From a virus: DNA of 36,207 bases. Location of the stretch: positions 1 to 36,207 of the IMG/VR virus record IMGVR_UViG_3300042465_001064. One strand, 5' to 3'. Positions 1 to 5,776 of this stretch are shown in pieces. A program made the position numbers and the translations under genes. Each line of letters opens with the position of its first letter. Position 1 is the first letter of the stretch. The notes beneath the pieces were generated by a model, which was given only the letters and a program-made list of their open reading frames with translations, made no database searches and had not been told where the DNA came from.

Positions 1-127
1 GCTGGCGCTTTTAAATTGCTGCCAGTTTCACGGTTGTACTTTTCACGGCCTTTGGCTGTCAAGCCCGCGCCCTTAGACACTGGCAATTTCTCGCCCCGCC
101 CGACAGATAGTGAAACGCTTTTCTTAG
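1..127. repeat. Terminal direct repeat, left copy (circular contig overlap)
   Basis: Bases 1-127 are identical to 36081-36207. A length of exactly 127 equals the largest k-mer commonly used by short-read assemblers, so this is best read as the overlap left when a circular graph is cut open. A gene (DUF6321-like) runs in frame through the join, which fits a circular or circularly permuted genome as made by P22-type headful packaging. A true short terminal repeat of that length cannot be excluded. Confidence 0.95.
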
Positions 128-131
128 CCAT
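1..131 (-). CDS. DUF6321-like small phage protein, 5' part (continues at the right end of the window)
   Basis: The ATG is at 131-129 and overlaps the TAA of terL by one base (TAATG). The reading frame leaves the window at base 1 and continues, on the circular genome, from 36080 down to 35954, giving 85 residues. It begins MAKKSVSLSVGRGEK and continues into a GAGLTAKGREKYNRETGSN stretch. This small, basic, Lys/Gly-rich protein is frequent next to terminase and portal genes in environmental phages. Its function is unknown. The TAATG join shows it is translated with terL. Confidence 0.8.
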   Translation of the reverse strand, partial: MAKKSVSLSVGRGEKLPVSKGAGLTAKGREKYNRETGSNLKAP

Positions 132-1657
132 TAAGACCCCATCCAAGAAGTTGTAATTCCAACGCTGCCGGCATAAGACCGGCGCTTAACAATCTCATTG
201 TACTCACGATGAGCCACCGGATACGCAAAAGTTACGCATATCGCGTCAGCCGCATCAGGCGAGGCCAAGCCTCTAGCCTTCATATCTTTTTTCGACTCTA
301 AGAAAATTGTACCCTTAGAGTCGGGCTTCATCATAGGCGAAATTAGATCGGTTTTAAGAAATCTGTCAAGTGGTATTGCAGCAGTTTTAAGCCAATCTTT
401 CATTGACCCCCACATTTCAGCCCGTTTATTGCCATACATGATGGGATTTTTAGACTTATTCCCAAAGTTAATGCCCTTGACCTTGTAGCGCTGCTCTTTC
501 AAGCGGTCGACAATACCGGCGCCCAAGCCGCCTTCGTCAATTACCACCAGCGCGGGCTTAAATTCCTCAATCGCCTCGATGATGTAGCCCACCACCGTCA
601 TGGTGTCGTCGCCTCTGTGCCTGTCAATGCGCACAATGTCGCGTCCTTGCCGGATAGCAATCACCGTTGCGTCAGCGCCAAACCGTGCAGGGTCAACGCC
701 GATCACAATCGGGGCGCTGGCGTCTTGGTATTTCTCACGTTTCATGGCCTCATCGACCAAATGGGCCGGTATGAACTGGTCGTCGCCCTCAGAGGGGAAC
801 ATGCCGTAGACCTCGACGTGCGCTTGGCTGGAATCTGGCCCATATTCATCAATAATGCCCTGATATACCTGTTTATCCGTGCCTTCGACAGTCCTGGCAT
901 CCACCACTTTGGTCGTCCAAAAGTTGCGTTTGCTGTTAAAAGTCTCGTAAAAGTAGCCTGTATTGCGGCGCGGATTGGAAAACGCCATCCAAAACCTGTT
1001 GGGCGTGTTTTCGGTAAAGAAACCAGCCGTCACCGCCCAGATTGAGTCGTCGATACCGGACGCTTCGTCAAATACCACCAACACGCCGTCAAAGTTGTGT
1101 ACGCCAGCGTACGCATCTGGGTTCTCAGCTGACCAAAGCCTGCCTTCTACACCCCAATAACGTGTGCCCTTCTTAAGATCACGCTCGACCAATTCGGTGA
1201 GCCACTTAGCCGGCATGACGCGGGTGGCTGACACCTCAAACCAGTGGCTGTTAATTGCCGTAGCCAGCCACTTGGTAATCTCGGCCCAAGTGACGCTGCG
1301 TAGCTGCGATTCTGAGTTAGCCGAAATGATGGTCGTTGAGCCAATCCTTGTGGACAGCATCCAGATCGTGATCCAACTGACTAAGGCCGACTTGCCAATA
1401 CCACGGCCAGAACTTACGGCGGTGCGCAAGGTGTCAAAGTCAATCTTGCCCTGGTTCTGCTTGATATGTTCGGCAATTTGGGTGAGTACTTCACGCTGCC
1501 ATTTGCGCGGGCCTTTGAAATGTTCAAGCGGCGTACCTTGTTGACCCCAAGGAAACGCAAACATTACAAACGCTAACGGGTTGTCCTTGATCGCTGGCGC
1601 CCACAGACGCGCCATTAACTCTTGTTCGTCTTCAGCGCTGTATATGGTCGATTGCAT
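131..1657 (-). CDS. terL: Terminase large subunit (packaging ATPase and nuclease)
   Basis: 508 residues, the usual size of a large terminase. It powers DNA translocation into the procapsid and cuts the concatemer. The N-terminal ATPase has Walker A GRGIGKS (residues 84-90) and Walker B LVVFDEA (about 193-199). The C-terminal RNase H-like nuclease shows its acidic residues in GVDPARFGAD (D322), VVIDEGG (D374) and SPDAADA (D468/D471). The start overlaps the end of terS by 26 bp, the normal small-then-large order. The strong upstream Shine-Dalgarno site expected of an independent gene is missing, so translational coupling to terS is likely. The gene is intact, and its TAA overlaps the next gene's ATG. 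Confidence 0.95.
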   Translation of the reverse strand: MQSTIYSAEDEQELMARLWAPAIKDNPLAFVMFAFPWGQQGTPLEHFKGPRKWQREVLTQIAEHIKQNQGKIDFDTLRTAVSSGRGIGKSALVSWITIWMLSTRIGSTTIISANSESQLRSVTWAEITKWLATAINSHWFEVSATRVMPAKWLTELVERDLKKGTRYWGVEGRLWSAENPDAYAGVHNFDGVLVVFDEASGIDDSIWAVTAGFFTENTPNRFWMAFSNPRRNTGYFYETFNSKRNFWTTKVVDARTVEGTDKQVYQGIIDEYGPDSSQAHVEVYGMFPSEGDDQFIPAHLVDEAMKREKYQDASAPIVIGVDPARFGADATVIAIRQGRDIVRIDRHRGDDTMTVVGYIIEAIEEFKPALVVIDEGGLGAGIVDRLKEQRYKVKGINFGNKSKNPIMYGNKRAEMWGSMKDWLKTAAIPLDRFLKTDLISPMMKPDSKGTIFLESKKDMKARGLASPDAADAICVTFAYPVAHREYNEIVKRRSYAGSVGITTSWMGS

Positions 1658-2072
1658 GTTGTACCGATGGTTCGATTATCTGGGCGTCTTCGATGGTTAG
1701 TGCGCGCTTCTGTGCCTCAGCCAGCGCGCCTGTGATGGATATGCGCTGATCCACTTCGACAGATATAGCTTGCTTGGCCACCCAGCCGTGCTGGTGTTTC
1801 AAGACTTCTAGCGCCATCTTGGCGTCACCCTCTAGGGCAGCCGCGCGCATGATGTTGGCCATTTCAATCTCGCCGTCGGCTTTGCCTTTTTGCGCAGCCA
1901 TTTCCACAACGGGGTCAAGTTGCGTAAGTTGTCGGTATTCGGCGGGGAGCATGCCAGCGGCCAGCGCTAAGGTATCGCCTTTGAGGCCAAGTTTGGCAGC
2001 GTCATACACCGCTTTCAAGCGTGACTCTGTCGCTTGCACGTTGCGCGGTGTAAATGGTATTGAATGGAACAT
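1632..2072 (-). CDS. terS: Terminase small subunit (probable)
   Basis: 146 residues directly upstream of and overlapping terL, where the DNA-recognition subunit of the packaging motor is normally found. The sequence is mostly helical with an acidic/alanine-rich middle, compatible with a ring-forming small terminase, but I see no diagnostic motif; the call rests on position and size. A good GGAG Shine-Dalgarno lies just before the ATG. It is the first gene of the long leftward late block, so a late promoter should lie in 2073-2200. TAGAAT (rc of 2103-2108) is a possible -10, but I see no convincing -35. Confidence 0.75.
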   Translation of the reverse strand: MFHSIPFTPRNVQATESRLKAVYDAAKLGLKGDTLALAAGMLPAEYRQLTQLDPVVEMAAQKGKADGEIEMANIMRAAALEGDAKMALEVLKHQHGWVAKQAISVEVDQRISITGALAEAQKRALTIEDAQIIEPSVQHAIDHIQR

Positions 2073-2209
2073 GTGTTCTCCATGCTGGTTGCACGTGGCG
2101 TCATTCTACACAATAAAAAAATTTTGTTCGTGACCCATTAGCGCCGGCGTTGGCCCTGTGCCGGCCCTCCCCCACCCCCCTCCGGCCGTCGGCCAAAAAA
2201 CTTGGTGAC

Positions 2210-2237
2210 TGTGGACAAGGTGGACAAGGTGGACAAC
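2210..2237 (+). repeat. Three head-to-tail 9-mers (GTGGACAA family)
   Basis: GTGGACAAG, GTGGACAAG and GTGGACAAC follow each other without a gap at 2211-2237. The first is preceded by T, making an exact TGTGGACAA at 2210-2218. The period is exactly 9 bp. Confidence 0.9.
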
Positions 2238-2251
2238 AGATTTTAAGTCGC

Positions 2252-2288
2252 ATACCCCAACCGGTAAGAGTGTGGACAATGTGGACAA
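2252..2288 (+). repeat. 37-bp direct repeat, copy 1 (carries two 9-mers)
   Basis: 2252-2288 and 2311-2347 match at 36 of 37 positions (59-bp offset). Each unit is ATACCCCAACCGGTA plus a short linker and two tandem TGTGGACAA boxes. The ATACCCCAA part occurs a third time inverted, as TTGGGGTAT at 2410-2418. Confidence 0.9.
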
Positions 2289-2310
2289 CAGTTTGCAAGT
2301 CGCGCACCCG

Positions 2311-2347
2311 ATACCCCAACCGGTAGGAGTGTGGACAATGTGGACAA
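2311..2347 (+). repeat. 37-bp direct repeat, copy 2 (carries two 9-mers)
   Basis: Second copy of the unit at 2252-2288. The only difference is TAGGAG in place of TAAGAG. The two TGTGGACAA boxes are at 2330-2338 and 2339-2347. Confidence 0.9.
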
Positions 2348-2359
2348 TGTCTTTTTAGG

Positions 2360-2488
2360 TTGTCCAACTTGTCCACAAGTTACGCACAGGGTGTGGATAA
2401 CAAACCCCTTGGGGTATCAGTTATGCACAGGCTTTGGTCTTATATAAGACTTGAATCTGTGGATAACCAGCACTTGCACTGTGGACAA
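2360..2488. promoter_or_regulatory. Mixed DnaA-box cluster with two perfect TTATCCACA boxes
   Basis: In order: TTGTCCAAC (2360-2368), TTGTCCACA (2369-2377), TTACGCACA (2380-2388), TGTGGATAA (2392-2400, perfect box on the minus strand), TTATGCACA (2421-2429, fits TTATNCACA), TGTGGATAA (2458-2466, perfect) and TGTGGACAA (2480-2488). Between them lie an ACCCC-TT-GGGGT inverted repeat (2405-2416) and the A/T-rich TTATATAAG (about 2440-2448). This is the part of the region that looks most like a bacterial oriC. Confidence 0.75.
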
Positions 2489-2547
2489 CTTTGAGCAAGG
2501 GGGTAGTGGCTTGGAGGGTCACTTTGACATCTGAGGGCTTCTAATCG

Positions 2548-2583
2548 CGTGGACATTTGTGGACAATGTGGACAATGTGGACG
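2548..2583 (+). repeat. Further 9-mer array in the origin region
   Basis: CGTGGACAT is followed by TGTGGACAA at 2558-2566 and 2567-2575 and TGTGGACGC at 2576, the last three head to tail with a 9-bp period. Confidence 0.85.
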
Positions 2584-2635
2584 CCCTTTTTAAATTGGTG
2601 GCGGACGAGGTGTCAACGTGCCGTTACAGTCTTAC

Positions 2636-2690
2636 TAGGTATTAACCCTTATATCAAAATCTTTAACTTTAGTTGCTAGAAAATGATTGT
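2636..2690. other. A/T-rich stretch, candidate DNA-unwinding element
   Basis: The stretch from the TAGGTATTAACC sequence to AAAATGATTG is the longest A/T-rich segment of the region. It lies between the forward-oriented 9-mers (up to 2583) and the inverted ones (from 2687), where a duplex-opening element would be expected. No repeated 13-mers are evident. Confidence 0.4.
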
Positions 2691-2794
2691 CCACATTGTC
2701 CACACTATTCTGCAAGCCGCGCCTTTGCTACGTTTGCGCGTGGGTCAAAATTCAATCTATACAGTGTCCACCGATAGTCCACCCATTGTCCACA
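2687..2794 (-). repeat. Inverted 9-mer group at the right edge of the origin region
   Basis: TTGTCCACA occurs at 2687-2695 and 2696-2704 (tandem) and at 2786-2794. Weaker relatives are GTGTCCACC (2764-2772) and TAGTCCACC (2775-2783). All have the opposite orientation to the 9-mers left of 2583, so the region is roughly symmetric. Confidence 0.85.
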
Positions 2795-2839
2795 CACAAA
2801 CTTTTTTTCAACTGCGCGGTTTATTGCAAAGAAATCCTT

Positions 2840-2871
2840 TACAATAATTCATCGACACAAAAACAGTCGAT
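2840..2871 (+). promoter_or_regulatory. Candidate early promoter -10 and operator-like inverted repeat
   Basis: TACAAT at 2840-2845 is a good -10 hexamer, but there is no strong -35 at the normal distance (TTGCAA at 2824 is too close). Just downstream ATCGAC (2851-2856) and GTCGAT (2866-2871) form a 6-bp inverted repeat with a 9-nt spacer. It lies in the leader of the first early gene and could be an operator or a 5' hairpin. This is a weak call. Confidence 0.35.
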
Positions 2872-2895
2872 AAAACCTAACCTAAAGGAAACACT

Positions 2896-3090
2896 ATGCA
2901 AACAGCACTCATTAAAGACTTGCCAAAAGGCGAATTTTTCAAGCGCAAGGCCGACTCTGTGAAGGTTTATCAGCGCGACGAATACAACCGCGAAGCGAAG
3001 AAATACGACTGCGCCGACATGCTCGACGTGTGGGGCAACGGCCTCCAGTTGAAGGGCACGACTGTTGTTTATATTGGTTTTGACTATTAA
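2896..3090 (+). CDS. Small early protein, 64 aa, function unknown
   Basis: First gene of the rightward early operon, with AAAGGA placed before the ATG. The protein starts with a basic, Phe-containing stretch (LPKGEFFKRK) and ends with GTTVVYIGFDY. This layout, a short beta-rich protein with a K/R-rich front and a VYxGFxY end, recurs in small early proteins of other phages as I know them, without an assigned function. It is probably an early host-interaction or regulatory protein by position only. Confidence 0.8.
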   Translation: MQTALIKDLPKGEFFKRKADSVKVYQRDEYNREAKKYDCADMLDVWGNGLQLKGTTVVYIGFDY

Positions 3091-3101
3091 GGGGCCACCT
3101 A

Positions 3102-3449
3102 ATGAAAACTGAAGCTATATTTTTTGCCCAAAAAACAAGCCGTAATTGGACAAACCGCGACGTTGCCCGCTTTCATTATTTCAACGAAGGCCACGGCCTG
3201 AACGCCCAAAAAAGGGTCGTTGATCTTGAGATTGACAAGCTAGTCGAAGACGGCCTGTGCAAGTCAGGCGCGATCATTGCCTATGGTGGCCTGAACTATT
3301 TCTACACCGACATTCTTAGAAAATTAACTACGCAAAAACGCGTTAATTCTATTGAACTAAGCGTTTGCTTAGAAGGCCTGCAAAGAGATATTGAAAAAGC
3401 GAAGGCTTTTATTGTCGAAACAAGTAGCGCTCAAACGGAGGCCGTATGA
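3102..3449 (+). CDS. Early hypothetical protein, 115 aa, possible winged-helix fold
   Basis: Starts 11 bp after the previous stop. Residues 15-60 (NWTNRDVARFHYFNEG and a following helix with VVDLEIDKLVEDGL) have the rhythm of a small winged-helix domain: helix, helix, then GAIIAYGGLNYFY as a possible wing. A charged C-terminal helix follows. I do not recognise a family, and a DNA-binding role is only a guess. Its TGA overlaps the next ATG (ATGA). Confidence 0.7.
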   Translation: MKTEAIFFAQKTSRNWTNRDVARFHYFNEGHGLNAQKRVVDLEIDKLVEDGLCKSGAIIAYGGLNYFYTDILRKLTTQKRVNSIELSVCLEGLQRDIEKAKAFIVETSSAQTEAV

Positions 3450-3607
3450 CTAAAGGCGAGATTGACTTCATCAAAACGATTAACTGGATTGAAGAAAACT
3501 TAAAAACTGAATTAAGAAAAGGAACGATTGAGGACACATGGCAGCGCTTGCTTGAGACTCAGATTGAACTTAGAAAAGCCCTCAAAGATTTAAACGATTC
3601 ATATTAA
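3446..3607 (+). CDS. Early hypothetical protein, 53 aa, helical
   Basis: ATGA overlap with the gene before it. It encodes a short, highly charged helical peptide beginning MTKGEIDFIKTINWIEENLK and ending ALKDLNDSY, consistent with a coiled coil or helical hairpin. Function unknown. Support is the overlap with its neighbour and the continuous spacing pattern of the operon. Confidence 0.6.
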   Translation: MTKGEIDFIKTINWIEENLKTELRKGTIEDTWQRLLETQIELRKALKDLNDSY

Positions 3608-3618
3608 GGAGAAACAAA

Positions 3619-3813
3619 ATGATAAAAGAAACACAAATAGCACATGAGTGCATCGCTATGAGCCGTGAGTGCAATAGCAGTTGGGAGATTTTGGAATATG
3701 TAAGGGGCGAGGGCTACCCTTACAAAATGGCCGTGAACATTGTCACCCGCGCTTTGCGACTGGATGACGAAGAAATCTTCGAGATGCAAGACCGCTATAA
3801 CGACTGCATCTAA
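3619..3813 (+). CDS. Early hypothetical protein, 64 aa
   Basis: A strong AAGGAGA Shine-Dalgarno precedes the ATG. The protein is acidic and mostly helical; the segment SSWEILEYVRGEGYPYKMAV followed by NIVTRALRLDDEEI looks like a compact helical domain. I do not recognise a family. Confidence 0.75.
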   Translation: MIKETQIAHECIAMSRECNSSWEILEYVRGEGYPYKMAVNIVTRALRLDDEEIFEMQDRYNDCI

Positions 3814-3823
3814 GGGGCAAACC

Positions 3824-4078
3824 ATGACTTACAAATTCAACATTAAATTGCACCCATGGGGCGAAAGCCCCGAGCATGGCAACGTCGAGATCGACGAGTC
3901 GGCCATGTATGGCGCTTGGGAATATAAAAACGGCATGGAGGGCGGTGGCCTATGGTTTGAACGCCTCCAAGATGGCCGGCTTGACCTTGTGGACTATGAC
4001 GGGGCGTTTGCGTTGCCTAAGGCCGTCGTCACCGCTTTGCGCGCCTCGGGCGTATCAGTTGAGGAGATTTTTGAATGA
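3824..4078 (+). CDS. Early hypothetical protein, 84 aa, beta-rich
   Basis: The start was chosen at ATG 3824, which follows AAGGGGC and leaves an 11-bp gap to the previous gene; longer readings would run into that gene. The sequence alternates polar and aromatic residues (GAWEYKNGMEGGGLWFERL) and ends in a helical AVVTALRASGVSVEEIFE. Function unknown. Its TGA overlaps the next ATG. Confidence 0.75.
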   Translation: MTYKFNIKLHPWGESPEHGNVEIDESAMYGAWEYKNGMEGGGLWFERLQDGRLDLVDYDGAFALPKAVVTALRASGVSVEEIFE

Positions 4079-4212
4079 ACCGCCACACTTTGCACTATAT
4101 CGACCTGAACCCTGAGCCGGTTCAGGAACCCTCAGACGGCCTAATCATCGCGGGGGCGGTTGCCCTTGTCGTTGCTTTGGCCTGTGTGATTCTTTTTGCT
4201 TTTTCTTTTTAA
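4075..4212 (+). CDS. Single-pass membrane micropeptide, 45 aa
   Basis: ATGA overlap with the upstream gene. A polar N-terminal 22 residues (rich in Pro and Glu) is followed by a continuous hydrophobic segment, residues 23-45 (LIIAGAVALVVALACVILFA), that runs to the C-terminus. It is therefore probably an inner-membrane protein of unknown role, made early. Confidence 0.65.
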   Translation: MNRHTLHYIDLNPEPVQEPSDGLIIAGAVALVVALACVILFAFSF

Positions 4213-4221
4213 GGACTGACC

Positions 4222-4554
4222 ATGACTGATCTTTTTCAAAATTTTCAAGGCGCGGACATTGACCGCCTTGTCTTATGTATTCAAGCAGCGCGCGCAGCCG
4301 GTCTAAGTATTGACAAATACACCTCGGCCGGTATCAATGACAACTCGGGCAACGTATGGTTAGCGTCTGAGGACTGGACAGGCTGCGTTTATTGTTCCAT
4401 CGGTTTTGACGTCCAGTGGAACTTTTCGTGCATGAACTGCGGCGAAGAATACGACTTCGACAGCTACACCGAAATGGTGGAATTTGAGACGGCTCAATAT
4501 GAGAAACATGACAGCGAGTGCGACGCCTGCGCAACTGAGACGGAGGCAGCATGA
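4222..4554 (+). CDS. Early protein with CxxC zinc-ribbon-like pairs, 110 aa
   Basis: The protein has three CxxC pairs: C55/C58, C70/C73 and C100/C103, plus H96. C70-x2-C73 and C100-x2-C103 could form a zinc ribbon. The N-terminal half contains a helix (DIDRLVLCIQAARAAGLSID). Zinc ribbons in small phage proteins often act in transcription takeover, but nothing here proves that. The stop overlaps the next ATG. Confidence 0.75.
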   Translation: MTDLFQNFQGADIDRLVLCIQAARAAGLSIDKYTSAGINDNSGNVWLASEDWTGCVYCSIGFDVQWNFSCMNCGEEYDFDSYTEMVEFETAQYEKHDSECDACATETEAA

Positions 4555-4721
4555 CCAAAGATCAAATTCACGCGCTAAAAATGGCGTTGTTTCTTGCTCA
4601 ATATTTTGTCGAGGAACATTATGGCGATTTTATGGACAGTGAGCAGGCGAAAACAGACAACGAGCGCGTCATATTGGCGCGGGCGATCTTGCAAGAATTG
4701 GAGGCGACATGCACGACATAA
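4551..4721 (+). CDS. Early hypothetical protein, 56 aa
   Basis: ATGA overlap with the zinc-ribbon-like gene; GGAGGC lies just upstream as Shine-Dalgarno. A short amphipathic helical protein (KMALFLAQYFVEEHYGDFMD, then ERVILARAILQELEAT). The 3' end overlaps the next gene by 13 bp. Function unknown. Confidence 0.6.
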   Translation: MTKDQIHALKMALFLAQYFVEEHYGDFMDSEQAKTDNERVILARAILQELEATCTT

Positions 4722-4861
4722 AAGAACAACTGGACATCGTGTGGGCGGCCTTGGAAGCCTACCGCGCCGATCTAATACCCGAGGGTGATGAGCAATTTGA
4801 CGAAATCTGGAATGACATCTGCACCGCGATGGCGGTCATTGAGGAGGACTTGCAACCATGA
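4709..4861 (+). CDS. Early hypothetical protein, 50 aa, acidic
   Basis: Starts inside the end of the previous gene, with GGAGG upstream. The acidic helical sequence begins MHDIKEQLDIVWAALEAYR and ends in AVIEEDLQP. Its TGA overlaps the next ATG. A small, strongly acidic early phage protein could be a DNA-mimic type inhibitor, but this is speculative. Confidence 0.6.
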   Translation: MHDIKEQLDIVWAALEAYRADLIPEGDEQFDEIWNDICTAMAVIEEDLQP

Positions 4862-5073
4862 CCCATTACGACAAAACCCGCGTGACCTTCCATTATGGGA
4901 ACACGTTCACGGCCGAGGGCATAGCAGCCGAGCCGTTCGCCACGCTCACAATCGACAGCCTTGTTGGGCGTGAACTAATCGACACAATCTGCGCGCTTAT
5001 CCGCGCCCATGTCAATGAAACGCACATGGATTTCTGCAATATTAAATTATCAACCGAAAATTGGGACACCTAA
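4858..5073 (+). CDS. Early hypothetical protein, 71 aa
   Basis: ATGA overlap with the upstream gene, and GGAGG at a good distance. Beta-rich N-terminus (TRVTFHYGNTFTAEG) followed by a helix (LIDTICALIRAHVNETH). No family recognised. Confidence 0.7.
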   Translation: MTHYDKTRVTFHYGNTFTAEGIAAEPFATLTIDSLVGRELIDTICALIRAHVNETHMDFCNIKLSTENWDT

Positions 5074-5074
5074 A

Positions 5075-5485
5075 ATGATTGAATTCACACACCACGGCAT
5101 AACCGTAAAATGCAAACCCGAAAACGCGATGCAATACCGCGCGGCCATGGACAAACCGCCAAAGGCTAAAGCGGCCAACGAAAAGCGCGATTATCCCAAG
5201 TGGACGCCGGCCATGACGACCGCCGATTATTTGCAGGCATACATTAGGTTAAACGACCGCCGCCGCATGCTTGAATGTGGCCACACATGCGCCAACTATC
5301 ACGGCACGGCCACACTGTACGACGGCGCGTTTCCCGAGGTTTTGGAAGAACCAGACGCGGATTATGTGCCAACGGTTAAGGCGCGCAAAATCACGCCTAA
5401 GCAGGCCATTGTGCAAGCCCTTGACGCTCTCAAGGCGGGCGATATTGACACGGCTCAATGTATCTTGACGGAGGCGCTTAAATGA
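5075..5485 (+). CDS. Early hypothetical protein with a Cys/His cluster, 136 aa
   Basis: The start at ATG 5075 leaves a 1-bp gap to the upstream stop; a longer reading in this frame would overlap that gene. A basic N-terminal half (PPKAKAANEKRDYPKW) leads to C68-G-H70-T-C72 with H76, a possible metal site. The C-terminal part, ITPKQAIVQALDALKAGDID, is helical. Function unknown. The stop overlaps the next ATG. Confidence 0.75.
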   Translation: MIEFTHHGITVKCKPENAMQYRAAMDKPPKAKAANEKRDYPKWTPAMTTADYLQAYIRLNDRRRMLECGHTCANYHGTATLYDGAFPEVLEEPDADYVPTVKARKITPKQAIVQALDALKAGDIDTAQCILTEALK

Positions 5486-5673
5486 ACGACGTCATGCTTT
5501 ACGCCATTTCACCCTTCCGGCCACTGACTTACGCCGACCATTATTACGTTGACCTTGGTTATCGCTACGAACTAGGCAAGGCCGAAGATTACGAATACAA
5601 ACAAGCGCAGGCCGAGGGGCCACAAGCCCGCAGATTGCTCAGTCGAGGCGCGATGGAGGCAATGATGCGATGA
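5482..5673 (+). CDS. Early hypothetical protein, 63 aa
   Basis: ATGA overlap and GGAGG upstream. Tyr-rich (eight Tyr), for example YADHYYVDLGYRYELG, with a basic tail. No family recognised. Its TGA overlaps the following micropeptide start. Confidence 0.7.
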   Translation: MNDVMLYAISPFRPLTYADHYYVDLGYRYELGKAEDYEYKQAQAEGPQARRLLSRGAMEAMMR

Positions 5674-5732
5674 TTTTTGTATTGATTGCAGTTATACTGG
5701 CAGGGCTACTGGCCATCCTCCTTGACCTTTAG
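5670..5732 (+). CDS. 20-aa hydrophobic micropeptide ending the early operon
   Basis: ATGA overlap with the preceding gene, with GGAGG about 12 bases before the ATG. It encodes MIFVLIAVILAGLLAILLDL, just one membrane-spanning helix with almost no soluble part. It ends 16 bp before the terminator. The overlap pattern and position support expression, but a chance reading frame is possible. Confidence 0.5.
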   Translation: MIFVLIAVILAGLLAILLDL

Positions 5733-5748
5733 CAGTTGCCTACCTCAT

Positions 5749-5776
5749 AAGCCCCCATCACTGGGGGCTTTTTTTT
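5749..5776 (+). terminator. Rho-independent terminator of the early operon
   Basis: AAGCCCCC (5749-5756), a 6-nt loop, then GGGGGCTT (5763-5770) continuing into a run of T to 5776. On the + strand this is a textbook terminator. The facing primase-helicase gene ends at 5775 inside the T-run. On the minus strand the hairpin is followed only by TTATGAGG, so it stops leftward transcripts less well. Confidence 0.9.

Larger units (their letters stand above)
2073..2895. other. Gene-free divergent region: putative replication origin with a dense DnaA-box cluster
   Basis: 823 bp between divergent terS and the early rightward operon. It holds no credible gene but many copies of the 9-mer TGTGGACAA or its complement TTGTCCACA: exact copies start at 2210, 2271, 2280, 2330, 2339, 2369, 2480, 2558, 2567, 2687, 2696 and 2786. 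There are also two perfect TTATCCACA boxes, one TTATGCACA and several one- or two-base variants. Copies in the left part read TGTGGACAA on the + strand, and copies after 2687 read the other way. TTATCCACA is the classical DnaA box, and TTGTCCACA is the form favoured in high-GC actinobacteria. A DnaA-dependent origin is the best reading; a DnaA sink is the alternative. Confidence 0.7.

Noticed and set aside
617-1045. Antisense 142-aa frame within terL
   Set aside because: Shadow of terL on the opposite strand with no start signal and no recognisable protein.
2101-2376. Minus-strand reading frames over the origin region (91 aa and 60 aa)
   Set aside because: Their translations mirror the 9-mer repeats (repeated VH/LSTL-type runs) and lack ribosome-binding sites; they are by-products of the repeats.
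2205-2800. CRISPR-like array
   Set aside because: Units are only 9 bp, often directly adjacent and in both orientations, with no 25-40 bp spacers and no cas genes.
2687-2962. Plus-strand frame of 91 aa starting at 2687
   Set aside because: It begins in the TTGTCCACA repeats and runs into the well-supported gene at 2896 in another frame.
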